From the NCBI GenBank assembly GCA_965216105.1, contig OZ244147.1, positions 2,542,001-2,606,000 on the forward strand: DNA of 64,000 bases, read 5' to 3'. Within the stretch, counting starts at the first letter, position 1. Each line of letters begins with the position of its first letter. The position numbers were made by a program, and so were the translations under genes. Below the pieces are notes generated by a model that had not been told where the DNA came from, did not search any database, and was given only the letters and a program-made list of their open reading frames with translations. Source of the stretch: JAALLB01 sp017643495. GTDB taxonomy: Bacteria > Pseudomonadota > Alphaproteobacteria > Rhizobiales > Rhizobiaceae. This document shows, one piece after another, positions 1 to 8,128 of the stretch.

Positions 1-1002
1 TCCTCGGCAGGAGGAAAGAATGCCAATCTGCTTCTGCACGCCGAAGGCTTTGGTACCGAGCTGATTGGTGCAATCGCACGATATGGTGACGGCCTGCCTG
101 CAAACACGATCCCTGCAGGTTTTCATTCTGCAACCGTGTTTGGACATGTGGAATTGCTGTCGATGATCGCCGGTGGTGCATCATGCATAAATATACTCGT
201 TGACCCCAAGCTCGCTGATGAAATCCAGGCGTGCGAAGGAGAAATCTATCTGGCTAACCAGATAATTGATGAACTGGGCCTCTCAGCGGAACCACGAATA
301 AGACTGCTGACAGAGACTGATCCTGACAAGCTTCATGAGCAATTGCTGAACCAGCCAAAGCAGCCTGCTATAACAAACTCCGCATTCAAACCGGTGGGCA
401 AGAAACGGGAAAACTCCCGGATTGTGTTCTCCAAACTGCATGCTGCATCAAAGGCCAAACCCGACATCATTCCACTTCCGGAAACAGCACCGTACGGCCG
501 CGTGAATATTGACCGCGAAGCCTGTACGCTATGCATGGCCTGCACCTCCGCTTGTCCCGCCAGTGCTATCACCGACACCCCCGGAGAACCAAGACTGCGC
601 TTCACAGAGGCTGCCTGTGTCCAGTGCGGTTTGTGCGTAACCACATGCCCGGAAAACGCACTGGCACTTGTTCCGCAAATGAATTTCACTCCGGCCGCCA
701 TGCAGCCGGAAACACTTTATGAAGAAGAACCTTTTTCATGCATTTCCTGCGGCAAGCCATTTGCAACAAGATCGGTGATTGAGCGCATCTCGATTCAGCT
801 TGCAGGGAAACATTCCATGTTTTCCAGTGAGGAACAGTCAAGCCTGATCAAAATGTGCGAGGACTGCCGTATCGAAGCGCAGGCAAACTCCACCACGGAT
901 CCATTTGCAACCTCAGCCAGACCGCGACCTCGCACCAGTGATGACTACCTGAATGCCGAGCGTAACGGGCTTTCAGAAAACGACTTCCTGATAGACGATT
1001 AA
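1..1002 (+). CDS. 4Fe-4S ferredoxin-type protein of the formate dehydrogenase locus (5' end missing)
   Basis: The reading frame is open from base 1, so the start lies outside the window; the GTG at 136 is only an internal codon. The visible part carries two classical [4Fe-4S] motifs, CTLCMACTSACP and CVQCGLCVTTCP, in its middle. A C-terminal pair of CxxC motifs (CISC and CEDC) follows and may bind another metal. There are no membrane segments, so it is probably cytoplasmic. It converges on the FDH operon with a 30-base gap. In alphaproteobacterial FDH loci a larger 4Fe-4S protein is commonly present, presumably for electron transfer or cofactor maturation; that role is inferred. Only the ferredoxin-like half can be described. 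Confidence 0.8.
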   Translation, partial: SSAGGKNANLLLHAEGFGTELIGAIARYGDGLPANTIPAGFHSATVFGHVELLSMIAGGASCINILVDPKLADEIQACEGEIYLANQIIDELGLSAEPRIRLLTETDPDKLHEQLLNQPKQPAITNSAFKPVGKKRENSRIVFSKLHAASKAKPDIIPLPETAPYGRVNIDREACTLCMACTSACPASAITDTPGEPRLRFTEAACVQCGLCVTTCPENALALVPQMNFTPAAMQPETLYEEEPFSCISCGKPFATRSVIERISIQLAGKHSMFSSEEQSSLIKMCEDCRIEAQANSTTDPFATSARPRPRTSDDYLNAERNGLSENDFLIDD

Positions 1003-1032
1003 TTCGTGCCGGACTTGCGCTCGACTATTGTG

Positions 1033-1362
1033 TCAGGACGGATTTTGCTGAATGCAAAGGTTCTCTGCCCTTGAACGAAAGGCTTCGTATTGGGTATCGG
1101 AAAGAACACCTTCTTTCTTCATGCGGTCTACATCGCCAATCCTTTGCTGAAGGCATCGGGCAAGTTCAGGATTGGAGGCCTGATCCGGTGATGTGTCCGC
1201 ATTCGTCACCGGCAATCCAGACGAGGGCGCTCCGGAAACAAGGCGTTCAATGTCATCCTGATAGTTGAAAAACAGGATTGCCGACAAACCGATCGCGATG
1301 CATAGCGCAAGCAAACGCGCTGCAATTGAATCAACAAAGCCCCTTTGTGCCTGTGCAGTCAT
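1033..1362 (-). CDS. Small single-pass membrane protein, last gene of FDH operon
   Basis: A 109-residue protein with one hydrophobic segment (about residues 14-32) near the N terminus and a soluble, probably periplasmic, C-terminal part that holds two cysteines and a charged helical stretch (about residues 74-100) resembling short SHOCT-like helices. The ATG is preceded by a good AGGAGAAG ribosome site. It follows the DUF6352 gene by 9 bases, so it belongs to the same transcript. I do not recognise a family; function unknown. A role in the FDH membrane complex is inferred from position only. Confidence 0.65.
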   Translation of the reverse strand: MTAQAQRGFVDSIAARLLALCIAIGLSAILFFNYQDDIERLVSGAPSSGLPVTNADTSPDQASNPELARCLQQRIGDVDRMKKEGVLSDTQYEAFRSRAENLCIQQNPS

Positions 1363-1371
1363 GTTCTTCTC

Positions 1372-2385
1372 CTAACTGGTAGCCATTAACGGCAGGTTGG
1401 TCAGAAGGTTCTGAGGTTTCATGACCAGCTTCCTGTCCGCGTTCATTGCAAGCCCCAAATATACAGGCTTGTTGCGCATTGTGTCCATAATTTCGCTATA
1501 TTCAAGAAATTCAAGCCTGTACAAGGCAAGCAATCTATAGAGCTCGTCCTCACTCAGGGTTTTGCCTTCATACAAGGCATTCATTATCCGGGTTGATTCT
1601 GCATCACACCCGACATGCCATGACCATTTCTCATCCTTGACCGATTTAACGGCCGTAATTCGCGTTTCTACCTTAAGGAAATGGTGTATCCATTGCTGAA
1701 TGACGTGACCGAAAGCATCTTGAGCGGGTTGGGTGAAGCGAAAATCCACCGCCATGTCAAACTGGTCCGAACGCTCCCAGTAAAGACTGCAATTTTCCTC
1801 CGTCATGACATCCAGTGAGACTTCACGCATCGGGGTTCCACTTTCGGCAAGCAATTGACCCAAACTTCCAAAACCCGCTTCAGAACGCATTTCCACGATT
1901 TCCTGATCTGCCAGCATCAGTTGCTCTTCGCCTGTCATCACAGCCTGTTCCCGGAAAAACAATTCTGCTGTCCTTAACTGAAACGGATCAGAACAATCCT
2001 CCAATATGTTTCGAAGGATAAGGTGCACCATCTGATCGATAAAAACCGGCGGAATGCGGATTGGTTCGCCCATGAACAGGGCGGCATAGGCTCCTTCAAT
2101 TGTTCCATGCGCAACAAGGTGGTCCCGAAATCTCAGAATGATCCTGTAATTGTCCGCGGCATCTTCATCGACTATTGCTTCAAGTTCAGACGAACTGACC
2201 GCCGCAAACGGATTTGCCATGAGTTTTTCAAACAAGCGGTATTCATTATCACAGGAGTCATCCACGGGATGTATCTCCGGACGGGTAAAATAGGCTCGCA
2301 AATAATCAGGCGTGAGTGAAAGCCAGCCACGTTCATCCCGCTCGACAAGCTGATACCCTGCCGACTTCCAGAATGCATTGCTCAT
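1372..2385 (-). CDS. DUF6352-like conserved protein of FDH locus
   Basis: A 337-residue soluble protein, mostly acidic and helical, without signal peptide or membrane segment. The sequence and its position between a DUF6505-like gene and a small membrane protein match the DUF6352 proteins I know from alphaproteobacterial FDH loci; this assignment is from memory, not from a search. The start overlaps the stop of the upstream gene as ATGA. No catalytic motif is apparent. Function is unknown; a helper role in FDH assembly or cofactor handling is the simplest inference. Confidence 0.65.
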   Translation of the reverse strand: MSNAFWKSAGYQLVERDERGWLSLTPDYLRAYFTRPEIHPVDDSCDNEYRLFEKLMANPFAAVSSSELEAIVDEDAADNYRIILRFRDHLVAHGTIEGAYAALFMGEPIRIPPVFIDQMVHLILRNILEDCSDPFQLRTAELFFREQAVMTGEEQLMLADQEIVEMRSEAGFGSLGQLLAESGTPMREVSLDVMTEENCSLYWERSDQFDMAVDFRFTQPAQDAFGHVIQQWIHHFLKVETRITAVKSVKDEKWSWHVGCDAESTRIMNALYEGKTLSEDELYRLLALYRLEFLEYSEIMDTMRNKPVYLGLAMNADRKLVMKPQNLLTNLPLMATS

Positions 2386-2858
2386 TCCTCAATCTCCCAG
2401 ATCTTTGTATGCATCTGGCCACGATCAGGCTGAATGATGCGAAAGCGCTCACGAATTTCATTGTTGGCATCAAGCTTGCGTTCAAGTGCAAACAACGTAT
2501 TCACCGGCACATCATCACACATGTCCAATACATATTTCATCTCCACGGATGCTGCCTCAACTGCTGCTTCATCAGTCGGAGCACCACATTCGTTTCGCAA
2601 CTTGTCAGCCAGCCTTTTTGTTGCGGATTCATAATCCGCTTTTCTGATCTCGACCACTGATGTGAGGGTTGAATACCCGAAACTTTCGAGTGAAAGAAAA
2701 CCGTTTGCAAAGGCCTGTTTCGTTTTTCCGTTGAGCGTTGGCAGATCAATACCAGCAAACATGAAACCTCCCGGCACGGCCCACTCCCCGGATGTCGCCG
2801 CAAGGTCGAAGACATGACTATCAGACTCATCGAAACGGATAGTTTGGAGAAAGCGCAT
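2382..2858 (-). CDS. DUF6505-like conserved protein of FDH locus
   Basis: A 158-residue protein beginning MRFLQTIRFDESD, soluble and without recognisable catalytic residues. It starts one base inside the stop of the upstream ligase-like gene (TGATG) and ends in an ATGA overlap with the DUF6352 gene, so the three are translationally coupled. Family name is from memory of FDH gene neighbourhoods. Function unknown. Confidence 0.6.
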   Translation of the reverse strand: MRFLQTIRFDESDSHVFDLAATSGEWAVPGGFMFAGIDLPTLNGKTKQAFANGFLSLESFGYSTLTSVVEIRKADYESATKRLADKLRNECGAPTDEAAVEAASVEMKYVLDMCDDVPVNTLFALERKLDANNEIRERFRIIQPDRGQMHTKIWEIEE

Positions 2859-3592
2859 CAGTCGGCTTTCAGTAGATGCTGAAAGTGTTTCAATGCTTCC
2901 AGCGTATCAATACTCGTGATCCGGTCAGCTTCCCTGACAAGGGCATTGCCATTATCGTCCAGTCCAACAAATTCACCCTTGGCCAATCCATCCATGATAG
3001 CGGCCTTTTCACTTATGCGACCTGTCCATTGCTGGTGAACCGGTTTGAAGCCATCCTCTGTCCAGGTATGGATCCAATTAACAATGTGGCGGGAAACCGA
3101 CTCCAACAGTTCTGTTCTGGTAATTTCCCCGCACCCCTCATCCCACATGGTGGTTTTCTCAGGCGTATGCCCCGGATTGGCTTCCAGTCTTTCCGGACGA
3201 ATGGCTATATCGACGGATGCTACCATCCAGTCCGGAATTGCTTCAGCCGCACTTTCCGGCAAGCGAAGGTCGACATGACCGACTACGGCTTCATTCACAA
3301 GAACAAGGCCAGGCCACCGGTATGTGATTGCAATCTCGGGTGGGCTGATTGCACCCGCAGCATCTCCAAATGCCACCATGACAAGGTAAAGCATCTCGCA
3401 ACACTTGTTGCGCTCCACCTCCGGCTCAAGCACCAGGGCAAATCTCAACCGGTGATTATCTTCAGACCAGACAATGTCACCGGCCCCAATCGATTGCTTG
3501 GCAATCATTGCGCAGGCAGTTTTTACCGTGTCGCGCTCTTTGGGAATACGATGCCCCTTGAGCAAGGGGGGAAATGTGGGAGCATGCTTCAT
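2858..3592 (-). CDS. Biotin/lipoate protein ligase-like protein, probably catalytically altered
   Basis: A 244-residue protein with the layout of a BirA-type catalytic domain: an ALVLEPE strand, a TYRWPGLVLVN stretch in place of the usual KWPNDL, and a C-terminal beta extension. Typical BirA catalytic features are not seen: no GRGR adenylate-binding loop, and the lysine expected in the K-x-x-G-I segment is absent (NEAVVGHV here). It may therefore bind rather than ligate a cofactor, or bind a partner protein. It lies 6 bases after the DUF6494 gene and overlaps the DUF6505 gene. Known family: biotin/lipoate ligase-like proteins of FDH loci. Inference: an FDH-specific accessory factor. Confidence 0.65.
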   Translation of the reverse strand: MKHAPTFPPLLKGHRIPKERDTVKTACAMIAKQSIGAGDIVWSEDNHRLRFALVLEPEVERNKCCEMLYLVMVAFGDAAGAISPPEIAITYRWPGLVLVNEAVVGHVDLRLPESAAEAIPDWMVASVDIAIRPERLEANPGHTPEKTTMWDEGCGEITRTELLESVSRHIVNWIHTWTEDGFKPVHQQWTGRISEKAAIMDGLAKGEFVGLDDNGNALVREADRITSIDTLEALKHFQHLLKAD

Positions 3593-3598
3593 ACAGGA

Positions 3599-3790
3599 TC
3601 AGGGAAGTACAATATCGCCTGTCACTTCGTGATTCAGGTTTGTGCCTTCTGCTGTCAGCACAACCTTGACCGAGAGACGGTCCTTGCCGGACAGATCTGC
3701 CTCCCGCACGATACGTTCAATTTCCTGTTGTGATGTAACGCCTACCTGTTTCAGGAATTTGCGCATCGACATGTTGAATTCTTCATCCAT
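3599..3790 (-). CDS. DUF6494-like small protein
   Basis: A 63-residue cytoplasmic protein starting MDEEFNMSMRKFLKQVGV, with a short helix-turn region followed by beta strands ending DIVLP. I chose the ATG at 3790, which matches the usual family start and has GGAAAA upstream; an ATG at 3805 that overlaps the protease stop as ATGA is the alternative (68 residues). It resembles DUF6494 proteins seen in FDH loci. Function unknown. Confidence 0.65.
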   Translation of the reverse strand: MDEEFNMSMRKFLKQVGVTSQQEIERIVREADLSGKDRLSVKVVLTAEGTNLNHEVTGDIVLP

Positions 3791-3801
3791 TCGTTTTCCA
3801 A

Positions 3802-4749
3802 TCATTCAGGGATCATTACAAGGTTATGAAAATCATTATCGCGCAATACAAGAACGTCAAGTTCCAGACCTGCCTTTGCCAATACAACTGCGGCTTCAAA
3901 TGCACCTGCGCGAAGCATCCGGCGCTGACCGACGCTTATGATCAGGTCATCCGTCTCAATGCCTGCCTTGTCAGCTATTGACCCATCTTCCAGCCGTACC
4001 ACCTTTGCTCCGATCCAACCATCATGATCAACCGGATTGCCCGGTCGCACGAGTACGCCAGTAGCGCGATGACGGGAAACTCCATGTTCCTGATAATCAT
4101 TCAGAACCTTTTCCAGCAACTGTCCCGAAACGGCGAAGTTCATTCCGATATTTGCATCAGATTGCTTGGTGAAAATAGCAGACAGCATTCCGACCAAACG
4201 GCCTTCTTCATTGACCAGCGCGCCACCTGACATGCCGGGATTTACAGAAGCATCTGTCTGATGAAAATCTTCAACAGGATTGAACCCGGTGCCTGAAACC
4301 TGTTTTGCAGATATCACCCCACAGGAAACCGATACCCCCAGCCCGAAACTGTTTCCCAAAGCACAGGACTTTTCCCCAATTGATATGTCAGCGGGTCTTC
4401 CGAAAGCAGTCAACGGTTTTTCAATGCCGAGAAAGGCAATGTCTGTTGCAGGGTCACGCAGCACAATTTCAGCCTTGATCACCCGCCCCTCGGCTGTTCT
4501 GATCCTTGCTGATTTTGCCAAACCAAGAACATGATCGGCAGTAGCGATTAGTGTTCCGTTTCCAACTACGATACCTGAGCCTTCCGGCTCTTCATTGCGG
4601 CTGATACCTGGTGGCCAATCCGGCAGAAGACTGACTACCGATTTTCTGGCGCAATCCAGGGCAGTTTCGCATTCCTGCGTGCCGGTTTCAAATGCATAGG
4701 CAGGCAGTACGAAAAGCAACCACGCAAGCAAGATTGGCATCAAGCGCAT
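3802..4749 (-). CDS. Secreted trypsin-like serine protease with PDZ domain (HtrA/S1C type)
   Basis: 315 residues. A signal peptide (residues 1-19, ending AYA) is followed by a chymotrypsin-fold domain with a complete triad: His in ATADHVL, Asp in DPATDIAFL and Ser in NPGMSGGALV. A C-terminal PDZ-like domain (about residues 220-315) follows. Two cysteine pairs could form periplasmic disulfides. It acts in the periplasm. Position inside the FDH operon, directly after a tiny membrane protein, suggests quality control or maturation of the periplasmic FDH complex; this is inference. Length is short for DegP (one PDZ instead of two). Confidence 0.85.
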   Translation of the reverse strand: MRLMPILLAWLLFVLPAYAFETGTQECETALDCARKSVVSLLPDWPPGISRNEEPEGSGIVVGNGTLIATADHVLGLAKSARIRTAEGRVIKAEIVLRDPATDIAFLGIEKPLTAFGRPADISIGEKSCALGNSFGLGVSVSCGVISAKQVSGTGFNPVEDFHQTDASVNPGMSGGALVNEEGRLVGMLSAIFTKQSDANIGMNFAVSGQLLEKVLNDYQEHGVSRHRATGVLVRPGNPVDHDGWIGAKVVRLEDGSIADKAGIETDDLIISVGQRRMLRAGAFEAAVVLAKAGLELDVLVLRDNDFHNLVMIPE

Positions 4750-4756
4750 GAAATGT

Positions 4757-4888
4757 TTAGTCCAGCCTTACAGAATTGTTTTGGCTGACATATCTGTCTG
4801 CGGAACTGGTTGCGACGCTCTCCGTGACCAGCCACGCTCCAGCACTGATCAGAACCATGGCGGCAATTCCGATTAAAACTGATTTCAT
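4757..4888 (-). CDS. 43-residue single-pass membrane protein
   Basis: Not found by a normal length cut-off. The ATG at 4888 overlaps the stop of the cytochrome gene as ATGA and the frame runs to TAA at 4757. The peptide begins MKSVLIGIAAMVLISAGAW, an obvious membrane segment, followed by a short polar tail ending NNSVRLD. It ends 7 bases before the protease start. The tight coupling on both sides supports a real gene. Function unknown; a small subunit or anchor of the FDH-cytochrome complex is possible. Confidence 0.7.
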   Translation of the reverse strand: MKSVLIGIAAMVLISAGAWLVTESVATSSADRYVSQNNSVRLD

Positions 4889-6270
4889 TTTTCTGTCTTC
4901 CCCTGTTCGGTTGGTTCCGTGGCCTCCTTGAGAAACCGGATGAGTTCCTCACGCCGTTCAACTTTTTTCAGTCTCTGTATCGGCATTTTCGTACCGGGAA
5001 CAACCTTGTCCGGACCGGCGCTGAACAACAGCCCGATCGTTTCGTCGTTCCACACGATATCAGAATTCAGCAAGGCTTTCGAATAGTTGTAACCCGGCAA
5101 GGTTCCTGCCTTGCGCCCGAATACCTTGAACAGTGTCGGCCCTGCCCGATTAGCCCCATCCTCGACAAGTGTATGACACACGCTACATTTGCGCTGGAAT
5201 TCCAGTTCACCTGCATCCTTGCCATCCCTTACCTGGAACCGTCGGGGTAATTCAGCTGCAATCTGGTTTATCTTTCGTGGTGATATTTGCCACCGCGCAG
5301 CAAAATCGTCGAGACCGACGTGATAAATCTGGTTTGTACCGGAAACAAAATCAAAGTCCCAAACAGGACCATAAGTTACTTCACCACGCTCAATCTCTTT
5401 GCCACTGGCAGCATTAAACACATGAATTTTTCCCTTCCCGTCAGAAAAACCGGCAAGTGCTCCATCCGGAGAAACTTTCACGCTTTGAACCGGACTATCC
5501 TGCTCGGCAATGTCCATGACACGCTCGGCACGAACAATATCCACCACTGCTACTGTACCGTTGAGAGCACCATAAAGAATGCGCTGATTGTCCAGCAATG
5601 CAATCGAGTTGATACCCCATCCATGGCGGTACACGGGGCGCAGGAAACGAAGCTGTTGGGTATCCCATTCCAGTATTTGCCCATCGTATCCGGCAGAATA
5701 GAGAAATTTTCCGTCTGAGGACCATGCGACCGCGTTTACATTACCCCTGTGGCCTTCCAGGACAGCCACTTCCTTCTGCAGCAACAGGTCATAGATACGA
5801 ACGGTCTGGTCCCAACGTGCAACGGCAGCATGTTTTCCGTCTGGTGAAAGACCAATATCCAGAACCTTTTCTCGCGGCGCCTTGATACGCAGTATCAGTT
5901 TGCCCTTTTCCAAATCCCAGATGGCTAGAGTACCGTCATCACTTACAGAATAGGCCTGCTTTCCGCTCTGGCTGAAAACTGCATCATTGACTGCTGCTTC
6001 ATGGCCTTCCAGCCTGTGAAGGATGACAGCCTTTGCATCTGAAATGTCCCAGTAGAGTACGGAATAGTCAAAGGATGATGTCAGCACCTTTTCACCGTCA
6101 GGAGAAATGCTTATTGCCTTGATCGGCCCACCGTGACCCTTGAGCTGGTCTGGCAACACTTCGGCTTTAACGTTTTCCTCTTTCCTTTCATCTGCGCCTG
6201 CAACAAGCGCAGAGTTGAAAGCAACAACAAGCATAACGATCAGGGTTATCACTACCGATACAGGTCTCAT
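4885..6270 (-). CDS. WD40 repeat / c-type cytochrome fusion protein
   Basis: 461 residues from the ATG at 6270. An N-terminal signal segment (about residues 1-27, with AGADERK after it) directs export. Residues about 40-330 form a WD40 propeller: repeated units such as GHGGPIKAISISPDGEKVL, GHEAAVNDAVFSQSG and GHRGNVNAVAWSSDGK. The C-terminal part is a class I cytochrome c with heme site C362-S-V-C-H366 and a distal Met in PGTKMP. The protein is periplasmic. It sits 16 bases after the FDH gamma gene, so it probably accepts electrons from the FDH cytochrome b or passes them to an oxidase. Propeller-cytochrome fusions are uncommon in FDH loci that I know. Confidence 0.88.
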   Translation of the reverse strand: MRPVSVVITLIVMLVVAFNSALVAGADERKEENVKAEVLPDQLKGHGGPIKAISISPDGEKVLTSSFDYSVLYWDISDAKAVILHRLEGHEAAVNDAVFSQSGKQAYSVSDDGTLAIWDLEKGKLILRIKAPREKVLDIGLSPDGKHAAVARWDQTVRIYDLLLQKEVAVLEGHRGNVNAVAWSSDGKFLYSAGYDGQILEWDTQQLRFLRPVYRHGWGINSIALLDNQRILYGALNGTVAVVDIVRAERVMDIAEQDSPVQSVKVSPDGALAGFSDGKGKIHVFNAASGKEIERGEVTYGPVWDFDFVSGTNQIYHVGLDDFAARWQISPRKINQIAAELPRRFQVRDGKDAGELEFQRKCSVCHTLVEDGANRAGPTLFKVFGRKAGTLPGYNYSKALLNSDIVWNDETIGLLFSAGPDKVVPGTKMPIQRLKKVERREELIRFLKEATEPTEQGKTEK

Positions 6271-6286
6271 GGTGGACCAATAGCCT

Positions 6287-7390
6287 CTATTCGGCTGGTT
6301 GCGGTTTACCAGCGGCAACATCCTTGTTGTCTGCGTTGACTTCATCAACCCAGATTGAGTGATGTTCGCGAGCCCAGTTTTCATCCACTTCACCAGATGT
6401 CATCGCATCAAGTGCGCCTTCCATACCGACTGTGCCGAGATAAATATGCGCAATAATAACCACAATCATGAAGACGGCCATTGCCGAATGCCAGATTGAT
6501 TGCAACTGTTGTTCCTGAACAGCGGCAAACTCGGTTGGGAAACTGGTGCCCAGAATACTGTTCGAGAGCTGTGCAGTATCTGCCATCATGGTTGTCGTGA
6601 ACGGATTCAACAGCGCCCAGCCAGACATTGAAATGGATATTCCGCAAAGTATGACGACCCAGAAAATGATCTTCTGGCCGGCATTGAATTTTTTGGCAGG
6701 TGGATGCCCACCACCCAGCATTCCACCTCCCTTGAGCAGCCAGACGACATCATGGCGGTTCGGGATATTGTGTATCACCCAAAGGACCGCAACGAGAACA
6801 AGCGCCACCATGAAGGCAAAGCCGACATAGTTGTGTATGTATTTTCCGGTAACTGTGATGAAGGCAAATGCATCTGCTCCCAACCAGGGCAAAACCAGGC
6901 TTCTTCCGAAAATCAGATTGAGACCGGTAAGCGCCAACACTATGAAGCTTGATGCAAGAAGCCAGTGGGAGGCACGCTCGAGAAGATTGAAACGGGTTAT
7001 GGTATGACCAGACCGGCCATGCTCGATGCGGATACGACCGCGAATGGCGAAAAAGATCGAGAGCAGGATAAGCATTCCCAGAATTGCGATCGCCGAATAC
7101 ATCGGCAACTCACTGTTCCTTATCTGTCTCCAACGCTCCCCTTCAGACTGTATCATCAGGCCTGAACGAGGGTTGGCTCCAGCTACCGTACCCTGGTTCC
7201 CCTGCCTTATTTGCCGCCACAGTTCTGCATCCGAAGAACCGGCTTCCGTTGTGCCCCCAGGCACAGCACCTTGCAGGGCGGCAGGATCAGTCTCCTGCGC
7301 ATACGCAAAATCAGCCGGACCAGTCACCAGGGACGCGGTCATGACAAGGCTTGCAAAGATCAATATCAACAGCGAGCGGGCCACCAACAT
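6287..7390 (-). CDS. Formate dehydrogenase gamma subunit, cytochrome b556
   Basis: 367 residues. Signal peptide (1-31), a Gln/Gly-rich periplasmic stretch, then five membrane segments (first near residues 97-114, then the four-helix cytochrome b core from about 140 to 320). Conserved heme-b histidines are visible in ERASHWLL, GKYIHNYVGF and SIWHSAMAVF/AHIYLG. This is the FdnI/FdoI/Fdh3 gamma type: it anchors the enzyme and passes electrons from the beta subunit to quinone or a cytochrome. The gene lies downstream of the beta gene, separated by 127 bases that include a hairpin. The extra N-terminal TM and Tat-independent signal are typical for the longer alphaproteobacterial form. Confidence 0.95.
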   Translation of the reverse strand: MLVARSLLILIFASLVMTASLVTGPADFAYAQETDPAALQGAVPGGTTEAGSSDAELWRQIRQGNQGTVAGANPRSGLMIQSEGERWRQIRNSELPMYSAIAILGMLILLSIFFAIRGRIRIEHGRSGHTITRFNLLERASHWLLASSFIVLALTGLNLIFGRSLVLPWLGADAFAFITVTGKYIHNYVGFAFMVALVLVAVLWVIHNIPNRHDVVWLLKGGGMLGGGHPPAKKFNAGQKIIFWVVILCGISISMSGWALLNPFTTTMMADTAQLSNSILGTSFPTEFAAVQEQQLQSIWHSAMAVFMIVVIIAHIYLGTVGMEGALDAMTSGEVDENWAREHHSIWVDEVNADNKDVAAGKPQPAE

Positions 7391-7451
7391 GAGAAATCTC
7401 CTAAAGTGCCGGAAGTGATCCGGCGTAACTGTTTGTTCCAGCCAGATGGAA

Positions 7452-7476
7452 AAGGCGGCTGTATTACAGCCGCCTT
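7452..7476 (-). terminator. Intra-operon hairpin between FDH beta and gamma genes
   Basis: A 12-base-pair inverted repeat (AAGGCGGCTGTA / TACAGCCGCCTT) with one central base. On the minus strand it is followed by TTTT, so it resembles a weak intrinsic terminator. It lies 41 bases after the beta stop and 61 bases before the gamma start. It may reduce transcription into the accessory half of the operon or protect the upstream mRNA. Confidence 0.6.
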
Positions 7477-7517
7477 ACCCAGATATTCTTGAATATAACG
7501 GTCATCCACCCAGCGGA

Positions 7518-8114
7518 TCAGCCGCCGGTTTTCTGGCCGTAGGCAGTACCCCAACCCCAAGCACCGGCACCGAAGCCGCGGGCGACAACACGCTCACGAT
7601 AAACCGCCGAGACAACGTCACCATCTCCGGCAAGCAACGCCTTGGTTGAACACATTTCCGCACAAAGTGGAAGTTTGCCTTCCGCTAGACGGTTGCGCCC
7701 ATACTTCTGGAACTCGGCAGTGGACATGTCGTCTTCCGGGCCTCCGGCACAGAATGTACATTTGTCCATCTTGCCCCGGGAACCGAAATTGGAAGCCTGC
7801 GGGAATTGCGGTGCACCGAAAGGACATGCGTAGAAGCAGTATCCGCAGCCGATACACAGGTCCTTGGAATGCAACACTACACCGTCTTCGGTGTCATAGA
7901 AGCAATCCACAGGGCAAACCGCCTTGCAGGGTGCATCAGAACAATGCATGCAAGCCACAGAGATTGAGCGCTCCCCCGGTTTGCCATCATTGATGGTGAC
8001 AACCCGGCGACGGTTTACTCCCCAAGGTACTTCATGTTCGTTTTTGCACGCTGTAACGCAGGCATTACATTCAATGCAGCGTTCGGCATCGCAAAGAAAC
8101 TTCATTCTAGCCAT
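7518..8114 (-). CDS. fdh3B: Formate dehydrogenase beta (iron-sulfur) subunit
   Basis: 198 residues with four cysteine clusters for four [4Fe-4S] centres: CIECNACVTAC near the start, CMHCSDAPCKAVCP, CIGCGYCFYACP and a split set with CTFC and CAEMC. This is the electron-wire subunit of membrane FDH. The C terminus ends in a Gly/Trp-rich tail without the C-terminal membrane helix of E. coli FdnH, as in the FDH3 type. It begins 14 bases after the alpha stop and has a GGAGGAGA ribosome site. Confidence 0.95.
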   Translation of the reverse strand: MARMKFLCDAERCIECNACVTACKNEHEVPWGVNRRRVVTINDGKPGERSISVACMHCSDAPCKAVCPVDCFYDTEDGVVLHSKDLCIGCGYCFYACPFGAPQFPQASNFGSRGKMDKCTFCAGGPEDDMSTAEFQKYGRNRLAEGKLPLCAEMCSTKALLAGDGDVVSAVYRERVVARGFGAGAWGWGTAYGQKTGG

Positions 8115-8128
8115 AGCTGATCTCCTCC

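Noticed and set aside
2876..3733. Long open frame of 285 codons on the plus strand
   Set aside because: It lies antisense to the ligase-like and DUF6494 genes, which are coupled to their neighbours and have ribosome sites. The antisense product has no recognisable domain.
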